In this document: positions 1 to 9,842 of the stretch, piece by piece
How the letters are laid out: every line of letters starts with the position of its first letter
Numbering within the stretch: the stretch's first letter is position 1
Assembly (NCBI RefSeq): GCF_000154725.1
Contig: NZ_DS544873.1
Span: forward strand, 252,762 to 316,761
DNA length: 64,000 bases
Reading direction: 5' to 3'
Source: Kordia algicida OT-1
GTDB taxonomy: Bacteria; Bacteroidota; Bacteroidia; Flavobacteriales; Flavobacteriaceae
Position numbers and translations under genes: made by a program
The notes under the pieces: generated by a model
The model's database searches: none
What the model was told of the DNA's origin: nothing
Seen by the model: only the letters and a program-made list of their open reading frames with translations

Positions 1-29
1 TTTTGATTGAAAAAATGTGCTAAAATTGA

Positions 30-37
30 TATATTTG
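30..37 (+). promoter_or_regulatory. Promoter -7 box of glnN
   Basis: TATATTTG fits the Bacteroidota -7 consensus TAnnTTTG and lies 21 bp before the glnN start codon. No convincing -33 TTTG is seen at the usual distance. Confidence 0.5.
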
Positions 38-58
38 TAAAAAATAACAAAATATACC

Positions 59-2242
59 ATGTCTACACTCAGATTTCATGCCTTACAAGAAACATTAAAT
101 AGAAAACCTGTTGAAATTAAAGAAAACGGACGTCGTTCAGAAATGTTTGGAGAAAACGTTTTTAATGAACATGCCATGTTGCAACATTTAACGAAAGATG
201 CTTATCAAAGTGTTATGAATGCTATTGAATTCGGTACAAAAATCGATCGAAAAATTGCAGATCATATTTCTACAGGAATGAAAGAGTGGGCAATAAGCAA
301 AGGTGCAACACATTATACACATTGGTTTCAACCGTTAACAGGTGCAACTGCCGAAAAGCACGATGCTTTTTTTGAAACGATAGGAAATGGTCGTGCAATG
401 GAAAAATTTGGTGGCGGACAATTGGTACAGCAAGAGCCTGATGCTTCTAGTTTTCCAAATGGCGGCATTCGAAATACCTTTGAAGCTAGAGGTTACACCG
501 CTTGGGATCCAACATCGCCAGCTTTCATATATGGAACAACTCTATGTATTCCAACTATTTTTGTGGCGTATACAGGAGAAGCGCTAGACAACAAAGCACC
601 ACTACTTAGAGCGTTGCAAGCTGTAGACAATGCAGCCACAGCAGTTTGTAAGTATTTTGATAAAAATGTTTCTAAAGTAAATGCCTCTTTAGGTTGGGAA
701 CAAGAATATTTTCTAATTGATGCCGCACTAGCTGCTGCCAGACCAGATATTACCCTTACGGGAAGAACCTTACTAGGACATTCTCCCGCAAAGGGACAAC
801 AATTAGACGATCACTATTTCGGATCAATTCCTTCAAGAGTAATGAGTTACATGCGCGATTTGGAACAAGAATGTATGTTGCTAGGAATTCCTGTAAAAAC
901 ACGTCATAACGAAGTTGCTCCAAATCAATTTGAATTGGCGCCAATTTTTGAAGAAGCCAACTTGGCAGTAGATCACAATTCTTTACTAATGGATGTAATG
1001 GAAAAAGTGGCGCAACGTCATAAATTTAAAGTGCTATTCCATGAAAAACCATTTGCAGGAATTAATGGTTCTGGAAAGCACAACAATTGGTCGTTAGCGA
1101 CAAATACAGGTATCAATTTATTGAGTCCAGGGAAAACTCCGATGAAAAACTTACAATTTTTAACGTTTTTCGTAAATACCATCAAAGCTGTTCATGACAA
1201 TGAAGAACTCATAAGAGCTGCAATTGCAAGTGCGAGTAACGATCATCGTTTGGGAGCAAACGAAGCGCCACCAGCTATTATTTCAGTATTTATAGGATCG
1301 CAATTATCGGCGGTTTTGGATGAATTGGAAAACGTGACCAAAGGAAAATTATCTCCACAAGAAAAAACAGACTTAAAACTCAATATTGTAGGGAAAATTC
1401 CTGAAATATTATTGGACAATACCGATAGAAACCGAACGTCACCATTTGCCTTTACAGGAAACAAATTTGAATTGCGTGCTGTCGGTTCTTGGGCAAATTG
1501 TGCTGGACCAATGACGGTTTTAAATACGGTAATGGCAAAACAATTAAAGGATTTTAAAGTTGAGGTTGATGCTTTAATTGACGAAAAAGGCTTGAAAAAA
1601 GATGAAGCAGTTTTTAATATTTTACGAGAATATATAAAGGCTTCTAAGAAAATTCGTTTTGAAGGAAATGGTTACGGAGAAGCTTGGGAAAAGGAAGCTA
1701 AAAAACGCGGATTGAGTAATAACAAAACGACTCCAGAAGCGTTAAAAGCCCAAATTTCAAAGGAAACCATTGCGTTATACGAAGAAATGAACGTAATGAG
1801 CAAGGTTGAAGTAGAAGCGCGTCATGAAATTGAATTGGAAGAATACATTTTACGCATTCAAATTGAAGGTCGTGTGTTGGGTGATATTGCTCGAAATCAC
1901 GTCATTCCAACGGCAATTAGTTACCAGAATACGTTGATTGAGAATGTAAGCGGATTGAAAGAAATTTTTGGAAAAGATTTTAAAAAGCTAGCCGCAGAAC
2001 AAATAGACTTGATTGAAAAAATTTCAGAACATATTGCAGGTATCAATTCGAAAGTAAACGCAATGACTGACGAACGAAAAAAAGCAAACAAATTTGAAGG
2101 ACAAAAAGCTGCAGAAGCGTATTGCAATAAAGTAAAACCATATTTTGACGAAATTCGATACCACTGTGATAAACTAGAACTTTTGGTTGATGATAATGTG
2201 TGGCCGTTAGTAAAATATAGAGAGTTGTTGTTTACGAGATAA
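59..2242 (+). CDS. glnN: Type III glutamine synthetase
   Basis: Glutamine synthetase of the GSIII class, which makes glutamine from glutamate, ammonia and ATP in the cytoplasm. At 727 residues it has the length of the GSIII family found in Bacteroidota and is far longer than GSI. Visible features are the N-terminal GSIII-specific region (FGENVFNE near residue 30), the catalytic block with HNEVAPNQFELAP (about 280) and GSGKHNNWS (about 345), and a long helical C-terminal extension. It is a monocistronic-looking gene with a -7 box just upstream. No glnK or amtB is adjacent. The class assignment is secure. Confidence 0.96.
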   Translation: MSTLRFHALQETLNRKPVEIKENGRRSEMFGENVFNEHAMLQHLTKDAYQSVMNAIEFGTKIDRKIADHISTGMKEWAISKGATHYTHWFQPLTGATAEKHDAFFETIGNGRAMEKFGGGQLVQQEPDASSFPNGGIRNTFEARGYTAWDPTSPAFIYGTTLCIPTIFVAYTGEALDNKAPLLRALQAVDNAATAVCKYFDKNVSKVNASLGWEQEYFLIDAALAAARPDITLTGRTLLGHSPAKGQQLDDHYFGSIPSRVMSYMRDLEQECMLLGIPVKTRHNEVAPNQFELAPIFEEANLAVDHNSLLMDVMEKVAQRHKFKVLFHEKPFAGINGSGKHNNWSLATNTGINLLSPGKTPMKNLQFLTFFVNTIKAVHDNEELIRAAIASASNDHRLGANEAPPAIISVFIGSQLSAVLDELENVTKGKLSPQEKTDLKLNIVGKIPEILLDNTDRNRTSPFAFTGNKFELRAVGSWANCAGPMTVLNTVMAKQLKDFKVEVDALIDEKGLKKDEAVFNILREYIKASKKIRFEGNGYGEAWEKEAKKRGLSNNKTTPEALKAQISKETIALYEEMNVMSKVEVEARHEIELEEYILRIQIEGRVLGDIARNHVIPTAISYQNTLIENVSGLKEIFGKDFKKLAAEQIDLIEKISEHIAGINSKVNAMTDERKKANKFEGQKAAEAYCNKVKPYFDEIRYHCDKLELLVDDNVWPLVKYRELLFTR

Positions 2243-2364
2243 TCTTAGAATGATAGACTTCTTAGATTTTTAGACTTGTTAGAAACGCTTCGCTTTTGGT
2301 ATTTTGGTGTTGGGTTTTCCTTTGAAATGAATTTTCAAATTGACACATTCCCAACGATACGTCT

Positions 2365-2393
2365 CTGCGAGGAGTTTACGATGTGGCAGTCTG
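2365..2393. repeat. Possible dispersed intergenic repeat
   Basis: The stretch with GCGAGGAG, then GATGTGGCAGTCTG, resembles a short repeat I know from intergenic regions of flavobacterial genomes. Only one copy is seen here, so the call rests on recall. Confidence 0.3.
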
Positions 2394-2444
2394 TTGTTAA
2401 GTGTGTTAAAAATTTTCTTTTAAACAAATCAACAAAAACAAAAA

Positions 2445-2891
2445 ATGACTATCAAAAGAACCAATTCCAAAGACAAAGACTTTATCAATTTAGTCAAAGA
2501 ATTAGATGCGTTTTTGAGTGTTAAAAATGGTGAAAGTGATGCTTTTTACAGTCAATTCAATGGATTGGAAGCTTTACAGCATGTTGTGATTTTGTATGAT
2601 GGAGAACATCCAATTGGTTGTGGTGCTATAAAACAATTCGCAAAAAATACTGTTGAGGTAAAACGCATGTATGTCCGCAAGAAGCTTCAAGGGAATAATT
2701 TAGGTATTACCATTTTGGACGAACTTGAAACATGGGCAAAAGAATTGGGAAATACACGTTGCGTTTTGGAAACAGGGACAATGTTGCCAGAAGCTATTCG
2801 TTTTTACGAGAAACACAACTACCAACGCATTCCAAATTATGAACCATATATCAATGCGCCAGAAAGTGTGTGTTTTGGAAAATCTCTGTAA
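2445..2891 (+). CDS. GNAT family N-acetyltransferase
   Basis: Small acetyltransferase of 148 residues with the GNAT fold. It shows the acceptor-side region with GCGAIKQF (about 62-70), then VEVKRMYVRKKLQGNNLG (about 74-91), which is the acetyl-CoA pyrophosphate-binding segment of motif A (R/Q-x-x-G-x-G/A type, here QGNNLG), followed by a helix and the typical ETGTMLPEAIRFYEKHNY block (about 118-135) near the end. The substrate is unknown. The start is the ATG after an A-rich stretch; an overlapping upstream frame is not coding. It lies 203 bp after glnN and runs in the same direction. Confidence 0.85.
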   Translation: MTIKRTNSKDKDFINLVKELDAFLSVKNGESDAFYSQFNGLEALQHVVILYDGEHPIGCGAIKQFAKNTVEVKRMYVRKKLQGNNLGITILDELETWAKELGNTRCVLETGTMLPEAIRFYEKHNYQRIPNYEPYINAPESVCFGKSL

Positions 2892-2981
2892 ATCAAGTTC
2901 TCTATTTCAAAAAAAAACAAACACTTTACACAAATACTACATTTTTATTTCATGATACATTCATGGTTTACATGAAAAAAT

Positions 2982-2989
2982 TATCTTTG
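2982..2989 (+). promoter_or_regulatory. Promoter -7 box of purM
   Basis: TATCTTTG matches TAnnTTTG and ends 18 bp before the ATG at 3008. This makes the in-frame upstream ATGs unlikely as starts and decides the choice of start for the next gene. Confidence 0.6.
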
Positions 2990-3007
2990 CAGCACAACAA
3001 CACAACT

Positions 3008-4189
3008 ATGAGTCAAGAAGTATCAAAACGTTACGCAATGCGCGGAGTTTCTGCATCCAAAGAAGATGTACACAACGCGATCAAAAACATTGATAAAGGA
3101 TTATTTCCAAAAGCTTTCTGTAAAATCGTACCCGATTATTTAACAAATGATGACGATTATTGCTTAATCATGCATGCCGATGGCGCAGGAACAAAATCAT
3201 CCTTGGCATACATGTATTGGAAAGAAACAGGCGATTTGTCGGTTTGGAAAGGCATTGCGCAAGATGCACTAATTATGAATATTGATGATTTGTTATGTGT
3301 TGGTGCAACGGATAACATCATGTTGTCATCGACTATTGGACGAAATAAAAACAACATTCCTGGCGAAGTAATTTCTGCGATTATCAACGGAAGTGAAGAA
3401 CTCATTCAAGAACTCAAAGAATTTGGCGTAACCATTCATTCTACTGGTGGCGAAACAGCAGATGTAGGCGATTTGGTCAGAACAATCATTGTCGATTCTA
3501 CCGTTACGGCTCGCATGAAACGAAAAGATGTCATTGACAATGCAAACATCAAAGCAGGCGATGTCATCGTAGGATTAGCATCTTTTGGACAAGCAACCTA
3601 CGAGAAATCATACAACGGCGGTATGGGAAGCAACGGATTAACGTCTGCACGTCACGATGTTTTTCATAAATATCTTGCCGAAAAATACCCAGAAAGTTTT
3701 GACAATGCCGTTCCTTCGGACTTAGTGTATTCTGGAAATACAAAATTGACAGACGCTGTAGCGGATGCACCAATTGACGCTGGAAAGCTGGTACTATCAC
3801 CAACTAGAACCTACGCGCCAATCATCAAAAGTATTTTAGATAAATACACTTCGGAAGACATTCACGGAATGGTGCATTGCAGTGGTGGCGCACAAACCAA
3901 AATATTGCATTTTGTGGAAAATCTACATATTATAAAAGACAATATGTTTGAAATTCCGCCGCTTTTCAAACTCATTCAAGAGCAATCAAACACCGATTGG
4001 AAAGAAATGTATCAAGTATTTAACTGCGGTCATCGTATGGAAATGTACGTTTCTTCAGAAATTGCCGAAGACATCATTGCCATTTCAAAATCGTACAATG
4101 TTGATGCACAAATTGTTGGAAAAGTAGTAGCTTCAGATAGTAAAAAGTTGACGATTTCTAGCACGTACGGTACTTTTGAGTATAATTAG
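3008..4189 (+). CDS. purM: Phosphoribosylformylglycinamidine cyclo-ligase (AIR synthase, PurM-like)
   Basis: PurM-superfamily enzyme, 393 residues from the chosen start, predicted to close the imidazole ring of AIR in purine synthesis. The N-terminal ATP-binding half holds HADGAGTKSS and DALIMNIDDLLCVGA, and the C-terminal half has HCSGGAQTK and the Gly-rich FNCGHRMEMY segment. The reading frame stays open 46 codons further upstream, but a -7 box at 2982-2989 would place those codons before transcription starts. This divergent Bacteroidota form differs from E. coli PurM, so the family is sure and the exact reaction is inferred. In related flavobacteria I recall it just before prfA and pyrF; here they are about 15 kb apart. 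Confidence 0.85.
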   Translation: MSQEVSKRYAMRGVSASKEDVHNAIKNIDKGLFPKAFCKIVPDYLTNDDDYCLIMHADGAGTKSSLAYMYWKETGDLSVWKGIAQDALIMNIDDLLCVGATDNIMLSSTIGRNKNNIPGEVISAIINGSEELIQELKEFGVTIHSTGGETADVGDLVRTIIVDSTVTARMKRKDVIDNANIKAGDVIVGLASFGQATYEKSYNGGMGSNGLTSARHDVFHKYLAEKYPESFDNAVPSDLVYSGNTKLTDAVADAPIDAGKLVLSPTRTYAPIIKSILDKYTSEDIHGMVHCSGGAQTKILHFVENLHIIKDNMFEIPPLFKLIQEQSNTDWKEMYQVFNCGHRMEMYVSSEIAEDIIAISKSYNVDAQIVGKVVASDSKKLTISSTYGTFEYN

Positions 4190-4487
4190 TATTGAGATAT
4201 TAGTAATGAGAAGTGAGATTAAATTCGTTCTGTAAAACGTCACTTTAAGTTGCAAATCTCCGATTCGTTGAACTTCGATAAACTCAGTAGAACTATTGAG
4301 AAGTACTTTAAAGTTTCCAACAATCTAACGTCTAAAAGAACAAATACTTCAGCTTTTCGTCATGCCGAGCTTAACTCGGTATCACATAAAACAGCTCCGT
4401 AACTACGCTTTAACAAAGTGTTAAATTCTACACTTGATTAAAATATTTTTTACTCAAGAACAGAGAATCTGTAGTAAAGAGTAGAAA
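4190..4487. other. Gene-free spacer after purM
   Basis: A 298-bp spacer between two convergent genes. It contains fragments resembling dispersed intergenic repeats (a GAACTTCGATAAACTCAG segment near 4269 and a CGTCATGCCGAGCTTAACTC segment near 4359) and no open frame worth calling. No strong terminator is visible. Confidence 0.4.
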
Positions 4488-4991
4488 TTAAAGATGTTTT
4501 AACTTCTCCTTAGCGGCAAACTCCGAAAACGCAGTCAACAACAACTTTAATTTCGGATTGATAAATTGTTCGCAAAAAGGTTTCTTCGGATTGGAATAAT
4601 AATAATTGGTAATTTCCTCGCGGGAAGCTTTAAACGCCACAAATGGCAACACTTGCGTGATGATGTTATCTTCAAAATTCGTTTGTAATTCTGAAAGAAT
4701 GTCAGTGACTTCTATTTGTTGTACTTTGTCATAAAAATAAACAGCAGAACGGTATTTCTTCCGCATAGAATGTTGTACGGTCGATTTGTGCGTACGCAGA
4801 TGAATCTCCACGAGAACCTTCAACGGAATTTCGTTCACATCAAAAGTAACAATCACGGCTTCTGAAAACGAATCATTTTCACCTGTAGATTGTACCCAAC
4901 CTTGTGCTACATTTTGCACACCGATCAACGATTGAAACACAGCTTCGGTGCACCAATGACAACCTCCGCCAAACGCAATTTTCTGAATCAT
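4488..4991 (-). CDS. msrA: Peptide methionine sulfoxide reductase A
   Basis: MsrA-family protein of 167 residues that would reduce methionine-S-sulfoxide in proteins or free methionine. The catalytic motif is GGGCHWCTE near residues 8-16, with the nucleophilic Cys in the first position and a second Cys three residues later; classical MsrA has GCFWG. The YRSAVYF motif typical of the family lies near residue 81. There is no signal peptide, so it is cytoplasmic. The C-terminal part is divergent. It is convergent with purM. Confidence 0.88.
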   Translation of the reverse strand: MIQKIAFGGGCHWCTEAVFQSLIGVQNVAQGWVQSTGENDSFSEAVIVTFDVNEIPLKVLVEIHLRTHKSTVQHSMRKKYRSAVYFYDKVQQIEVTDILSELQTNFEDNIITQVLPFVAFKASREEITNYYYSNPKKPFCEQFINPKLKLLLTAFSEFAAKEKLKHL

Positions 4992-5186
4992 ATTACAAAA
5001 ATAAGAAACAACTTTTAGTTGTCAGAATTGTACAATACAAACATTTCGAGTTCAAATTTTATGATTGTAAACAATTGATATTTATGAAGTTACTTTTTTT
5101 AGATATTATTGTGAAAAATCCGTCACTCTGTCGGAAAAGTGACAGCAATAAACGGGATTGTTATACTTTCAAGATAAAATAGCCGC

Positions 5187-5194
5187 TACTTTTG
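5187..5194 (+). promoter_or_regulatory. Promoter -7 box of the LRR gene
   Basis: TACTTTTG fits TAnnTTTG and lies 84 bp before the start of the leucine-rich repeat gene, implying a leader of about 80 nt. An inverted repeat GTCACT/AGTGAC sits about 60 bp further upstream (near 5120-5142). Confidence 0.45.
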
Positions 5195-5278
5195 TGACGT
5201 GATTAAAACCTTAAAAATCATAACTGTAGGTTTTAAATACAACTACCAATACATACTAAATATTTAAAGGGGCACATT

Positions 5279-8200
5279 ATGAAAACCAAAATATTATTCG
5301 TCATTGCACAATTAGTAGCAGTGATGAGTTTTGCACAAACATTTTCGGATAACGGATTTAACTTTAACGTATTATCAACCAATCCGAACGAAGTAGAAGT
5401 TACAGGAGGAAGCGACGGAAGTTCGCCACTCACCATTCCTAGCACTGCAACCGACGGAAATGGAATTGTATATACCGTTACCACCATTGGAAACTCAGCG
5501 TATCGAAATGGCGCTGGAAATGGTGTGATACTACCAAATACAATTACAACCATTGCATTTAGAGCTTTTAGAGACAATGGCGGATTGACAACGATTACCT
5601 TACCTGCAAGTGTGACCTCAATTGCAGGAGAAGCTTTTTTTAGATGCGGATTGAACGAAGTCATTGCTTTAGGAACCACGCCAGCTAGTATTGGCAATAG
5701 TTCTTTTGGGAATCGGGAAAATATAGATTTAACAGTTCCAAATGGTTTGGAAGAAACCTATCGATTAGCAGGCTGGACAGGCTTTAATACAGTCAATGGA
5801 GAAATTCCGATAGGCGGAACGTTTGAAGTAGGCGATTTACGATATAGAGTGACATCGCAAAGTCCTAAAGAAGTTGAGGTAGCAGCTCGTTTAAACGGAA
5901 TTGTCGATGTGGTAATTCCTGTATCTGTACTAGAGCCACAATTTGGCGACACCTATGCAGTAACTGCCGTTGGAAATCGTGCTTTTAGAAACGCAGGAAT
6001 CAATAGTGTGGTGTTGTCCAATACCATAGAAACGATTAAAAATGAAGCTTTTGAACTGAATAATCTGACAACGATTACCTTACCAACTTCTGTAACAACC
6101 ATCGAAAGTGAAGCTTTCAATTTGAATGCTTTAACAGAAGTCATTTCTCAGGCAGTAGCAGCTCCATCCATTCAAACAAATAGTATTGTAAATCGTGGAG
6201 ATATTAGTTTAACAATTCCGAATGGCTCTGAAGCAGCGTATGTAAATGGTGGCTGGACAGGATTCTTTTCTGTAAACGGAACACCTTTTATCGGTTCTGA
6301 TTTTTCCGTGGATGGATTTAATTATAGAATCAACGGCGTCAATCCAAATACAGCAGAAATACGCGGCGGTGGCAACGGAATTGTAGATTTGATAGTACCT
6401 TCTTTCATTACTAAAAATAATATTTCATTTACAGTAACTACTATTGGAGATACTGCTTTTAGAAATAGAGGACTCAATAGTGTTGTATTTCCAGAAAGTA
6501 TTATTGCGATTGGAAATGAAGCTTTTGAACAGAATAATTTAACTTCTGTGACTATTCCTGTTAATGTAATATCAATAGGATTTCAAGCTTTTATTAATAA
6601 CAGTTTAACACAATTAACTTTTGAATCGGGACCAGAAACGATTGGCGAAAGTGCGTTTAGAGGAAACCAATTGACCAGTGTGAGCATTCCAAATGGAACA
6701 GTAACAATAGGAAACGGAGCATTTTTTAGCAATTCCATATCCAGTCTATCATTACCAACTTCTTTAGATATAATTGACCGAGAAGCATTTCGAAACAATC
6801 AGTTGACAAGTGTCGTGATTCCAACGGGAGTAATTACCATTGGTAGAAGCGCCTTTATTGAGAACTCAATTTCGAGTTTAAGTATTTCGTCTACTGTTCA
6901 AACAATAGAAACAGATGCTTTTCGTAATAATCAACTTATGAACGTTACTTTGCCAAGTGCATTAACCACTTTAGGTGCAGGTGCGTTTCGAGGTAATCAA
7001 TTAATAAGTATCGTAATTCCAAATGGCGTGACCGTGATTAATTCAGCAACGTTTCGCGACAATAATTTGGTCAATGTCACTTTGCCAGCAAATTTACAAT
7101 CAATCAAAAATGATGCGTTTCGTGATAACAACATTGAAAGTATCAGTTTTCCAGCAAGTTTAACCGAATTACAAGGTTTTGCTTTCCGCAATAATAATTT
7201 AACAAGTGTTATCATACCAACAACCATTTCAACAATAGAAGCTCATACATTTAGCGAAAATCAACTGACAGACATTATTATTCCTGATAATATTACCAAT
7301 ATAGGAAATGATGCTTTTACTAGCAATCCTATCAATACGCTTACTGCAGATAGTGCTACGCCAGCAACCATTACTTCGTCTAGTTTTGGAACGCGAAATA
7401 CAATTAACTTGATTATCATTCCAAATCAACAAACGGTGATTGACGATTATGTGGCTACAGGTTGGACAGGTTTTAAAAGTGTGAATGGAGAATTTCAACT
7501 CGGCGCACAATTTACAGAAGAAGATTTACAATACGAAGTGACAAGCACAAGTCCTAACGAAGTAACAGTGTTGAATAGAGCAACGGCAGCACAAACGATT
7601 AGCATTCCGGCAACGGTGACCGAATCGAGTGTTGGAACAAACTTTAGTGTAACAGCTATTGAAGACGCCGCTTTTCAAAATACAGACATTACCACAGTAA
7701 CAATTGGCGTAAACATACAAACCATAGGAAACAATGCATTTCAAGGCGCTTCTTTAACTGCAGTTGATGCGCAAGGTACAACGCCTGCAACGATTACAGC
7801 ATCTAGTTTTGGCGATAGGTCTTTGATAAATTTAACCATTTTATTTGGTTTGGAAACAGTATATGCAAACGCAGGTTGGACAGGATTTAGAACCGTAAAT
7901 GGACAATTATCCGATGGTGCTTTGGGAGCTACTTTTGTGGATGGTGGTATTACATATGAAATTACATCTTTAAATCCGAATGAAGTAACAGTGGCAGGTA
8001 GTTCTGTTACAGGCGATTTGGTCATTCCCGCGCAAGCTAATTTAGAGACCAATACATTTTCTGTACTCACTATTAGCGACAATGCTTTTCAAGATGATGA
8101 CATTACCAGCGTGACGCTTCCTGCAAGTATCACCACGATTGGAGCCAATGCTTTTAATACAAATACATTAGAGGAAGTTATTGCGTTAGGAACCACACCA

Positions 8201-9586
8201 GCAACGATCGAAACCAATTCTTTTGGAGAGAATGAAAATATCTCTTTAACTATTCCTAACGGAACAGAAACAGCATATGAAAACGCTGGTTGGACAGGAT
8301 TTTTCTCTGTAAATGGTAGCGGACCAAGCGTGGGAAGTGCCTTTTCTGTTGGAGGTATTCGTTACGAGATTGTAACACTTTCGCCAAATACGGTAAAAGC
8401 CATTGCGAAAAGTGGCGAGGTACCAAATGGTGATTATATATTTCCTGAGTTGTTATCAAAAAATGGCGTCGATTTTATCATAACAACCATTGGCAACTCA
8501 GCCTTTAGAAATCGTGGAGTGCGTAGTATAAGTTTTCCATCAACCGTAACAACGCTTGAGTTTAGAGCGTTCCGTGACAATGGAAGTTTAACACAGCTAA
8601 CACTTCCTGCAACGATCACTTCTATTGGAAATGAAGCGTTTTTTGATACAGGTTTGGTAGAAGTCATCTCTGAAACAACTACAGTCTTCAATATTGCCAG
8701 CGGCACTTTTGGAAATAGAAGTAAAATAGATTTATTCATCCCGCAAGGAACCACACAAGCATATTTAGATGCCAATTGGACAGGTTTTAAATCGATTGTA
8801 GAAGAAGGAACGGTAATTTTAGAGCCGAAAGCATTTTTACAAGGTGCATTTTTCAATCCAACTACAGGAGAAGAAAACTTAATGCGAGATGATTTACGCA
8901 TAGCGGGAATTATTCCAACAACATCGCCGTATGCGGATGGAATTACCTGCAATAGTTCCGTTTTTAATACGACAGGAAATAATGCTATTGTAGATTGGGT
9001 TTTTGTGGAATTGCGCGATGCAACAGATAATACAACTGTAGTTGAAAGTCGCTCTGCACTCTTACAACGCGATGGTGATATTGTGGATGTAAACGGTGCT
9101 GGAATTTTAAAATTTACCTCTCCGTTAGATAATTATTTTGTAGCCATTCACCATCGAAATCACTTAGGAGTTATGTCGAATACAGCATTGCAATTGGACG
9201 GAAATCGTGTCAATTTAGACTTTACAGATGCTACCAATCCGATGACGTTTGGAAGCAATGCACAAACTACCGCAGGAATGCCAGCAGATACGTTGGGCAT
9301 GTGGACAGGAAATGTAAATGGAGACACCATTGTTCAGTATTCAGGAGTGTCGCCCGATACACCAGCCATTCTATCGTTGGTATTGAATGATGTTGGAAAC
9401 TTTTTAAATTTCTCCACCTTTGCAGTCAATGGATATGATGAAAATGATTTGAATTTGGACGGAAATATTCAATACGAAGGCGTTTCTCCAGATGCACCGT
9501 TTATCTTACAAAATGTGCTAGCGCATCCAGGAAACTTTTTAAACTTTAGTACGTTTCAAATACTAGAACAATTGCCTGAAAACTAA
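5279..9586 (+). CDS. BspA-like leucine-rich repeat surface protein
   Basis: Very large secreted protein of 1435 residues. It starts with a clear signal peptide (MKTKILFVIAQLVAVMSFAQ). Most of the length is BspA/Treponema-type leucine-rich repeats of about 23 residues (IGNxAFxxNxLTxVxIPxxV pattern). They are arranged in several blocks, each closed by a stretch such as AYxNAGWTGFxSVNG (near 160, 320, 720, 870, 1010 and 1165). The last 250 residues form a different module (NNAIVDWVFVELRD, then HHRNHLGVMS) and end with two DLNLDGNIQY-like, possibly calcium-binding, segments. A typical T9SS C-terminal domain is not obvious. Such repeats are used for adhesion or ligand binding; the ligand here is unknown. 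Confidence 0.88.
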   Translation: MKTKILFVIAQLVAVMSFAQTFSDNGFNFNVLSTNPNEVEVTGGSDGSSPLTIPSTATDGNGIVYTVTTIGNSAYRNGAGNGVILPNTITTIAFRAFRDNGGLTTITLPASVTSIAGEAFFRCGLNEVIALGTTPASIGNSSFGNRENIDLTVPNGLEETYRLAGWTGFNTVNGEIPIGGTFEVGDLRYRVTSQSPKEVEVAARLNGIVDVVIPVSVLEPQFGDTYAVTAVGNRAFRNAGINSVVLSNTIETIKNEAFELNNLTTITLPTSVTTIESEAFNLNALTEVISQAVAAPSIQTNSIVNRGDISLTIPNGSEAAYVNGGWTGFFSVNGTPFIGSDFSVDGFNYRINGVNPNTAEIRGGGNGIVDLIVPSFITKNNISFTVTTIGDTAFRNRGLNSVVFPESIIAIGNEAFEQNNLTSVTIPVNVISIGFQAFINNSLTQLTFESGPETIGESAFRGNQLTSVSIPNGTVTIGNGAFFSNSISSLSLPTSLDIIDREAFRNNQLTSVVIPTGVITIGRSAFIENSISSLSISSTVQTIETDAFRNNQLMNVTLPSALTTLGAGAFRGNQLISIVIPNGVTVINSATFRDNNLVNVTLPANLQSIKNDAFRDNNIESISFPASLTELQGFAFRNNNLTSVIIPTTISTIEAHTFSENQLTDIIIPDNITNIGNDAFTSNPINTLTADSATPATITSSSFGTRNTINLIIIPNQQTVIDDYVATGWTGFKSVNGEFQLGAQFTEEDLQYEVTSTSPNEVTVLNRATAAQTISIPATVTESSVGTNFSVTAIEDAAFQNTDITTVTIGVNIQTIGNNAFQGASLTAVDAQGTTPATITASSFGDRSLINLTILFGLETVYANAGWTGFRTVNGQLSDGALGATFVDGGITYEITSLNPNEVTVAGSSVTGDLVIPAQANLETNTFSVLTISDNAFQDDDITSVTLPASITTIGANAFNTNTLEEVIALGTTPATIETNSFGENENISLTIPNGTETAYENAGWTGFFSVNGSGPSVGSAFSVGGIRYEIVTLSPNTVKAIAKSGEVPNGDYIFPELLSKNGVDFIITTIGNSAFRNRGVRSISFPSTVTTLEFRAFRDNGSLTQLTLPATITSIGNEAFFDTGLVEVISETTTVFNIASGTFGNRSKIDLFIPQGTTQAYLDANWTGFKSIVEEGTVILEPKAFLQGAFFNPTTGEENLMRDDLRIAGIIPTTSPYADGITCNSSVFNTTGNNAIVDWVFVELRDATDNTTVVESRSALLQRDGDIVDVNGAGILKFTSPLDNYFVAIHHRNHLGVMSNTALQLDGNRVNLDFTDATNPMTFGSNAQTTAGMPADTLGMWTGNVNGDTIVQYSGVSPDTPAILSLVLNDVGNFLNFSTFAVNGYDENDLNLDGNIQYEGVSPDAPFILQNVLAHPGNFLNFSTFQILEQLPEN

Positions 9587-9633
9587 AGAAAACAGTAATT
9601 TTTCTTGATTGTTAGAATAATTCAACATACGTA

Positions 9634-9770
9634 AAAGAGGCTGTCTAAAAAGTTTTTATAAACGTCATTCTGAGCTTGACTTAGAATCTCATCACATTGA
9701 TTTTCAGCTGTTATGGGAAACCAAAACAAGTTTGGTTTGACGGAATTTGTACTTTTTAGACAGCCTCTTT
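9634..9770. repeat. MITE-like element with 20-bp terminal inverted repeats
   Basis: A perfect 20-bp inverted repeat (arms 9634-9653 and 9751-9770, core GAGGCTGTCTAAAAAG) encloses 97 bp without coding capacity. The ends look like those of an insertion sequence whose transposase has been lost. On the + strand the right arm runs into a T-tract, so the element may also terminate transcription of the LRR gene. Confidence 0.6.
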
Positions 9771-9842
9771 TTTTACCATAAAAAATACCAAAAGGAAATA
9801 GTAACTTTGTTTGTACCACCAAAAACTTTTAAATCCTGCCTA

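Noticed and set aside
2276..2524. Open frame overlapping the GNAT gene start
   Set aside because: It crosses a dispersed-repeat-like segment and overlaps the well-supported GNAT frame.
2870..3007. Longer purM with 46 extra N-terminal residues
   Set aside because: A -7 box at 2982-2989 lies inside the extension, and the family starts at the chosen Met.
5113..5127. Fourth copy of the 15-bp operator before the LRR gene
   Set aside because: GAAAAATCCGTC matches only one half of the palindrome, and it is not at the same distance from a -7 box.
5233..8952. Several minus-strand frames under the LRR gene
   Set aside because: Regular repeats of the real gene keep the opposite strand open; the translations carry no signal, motif or start context.
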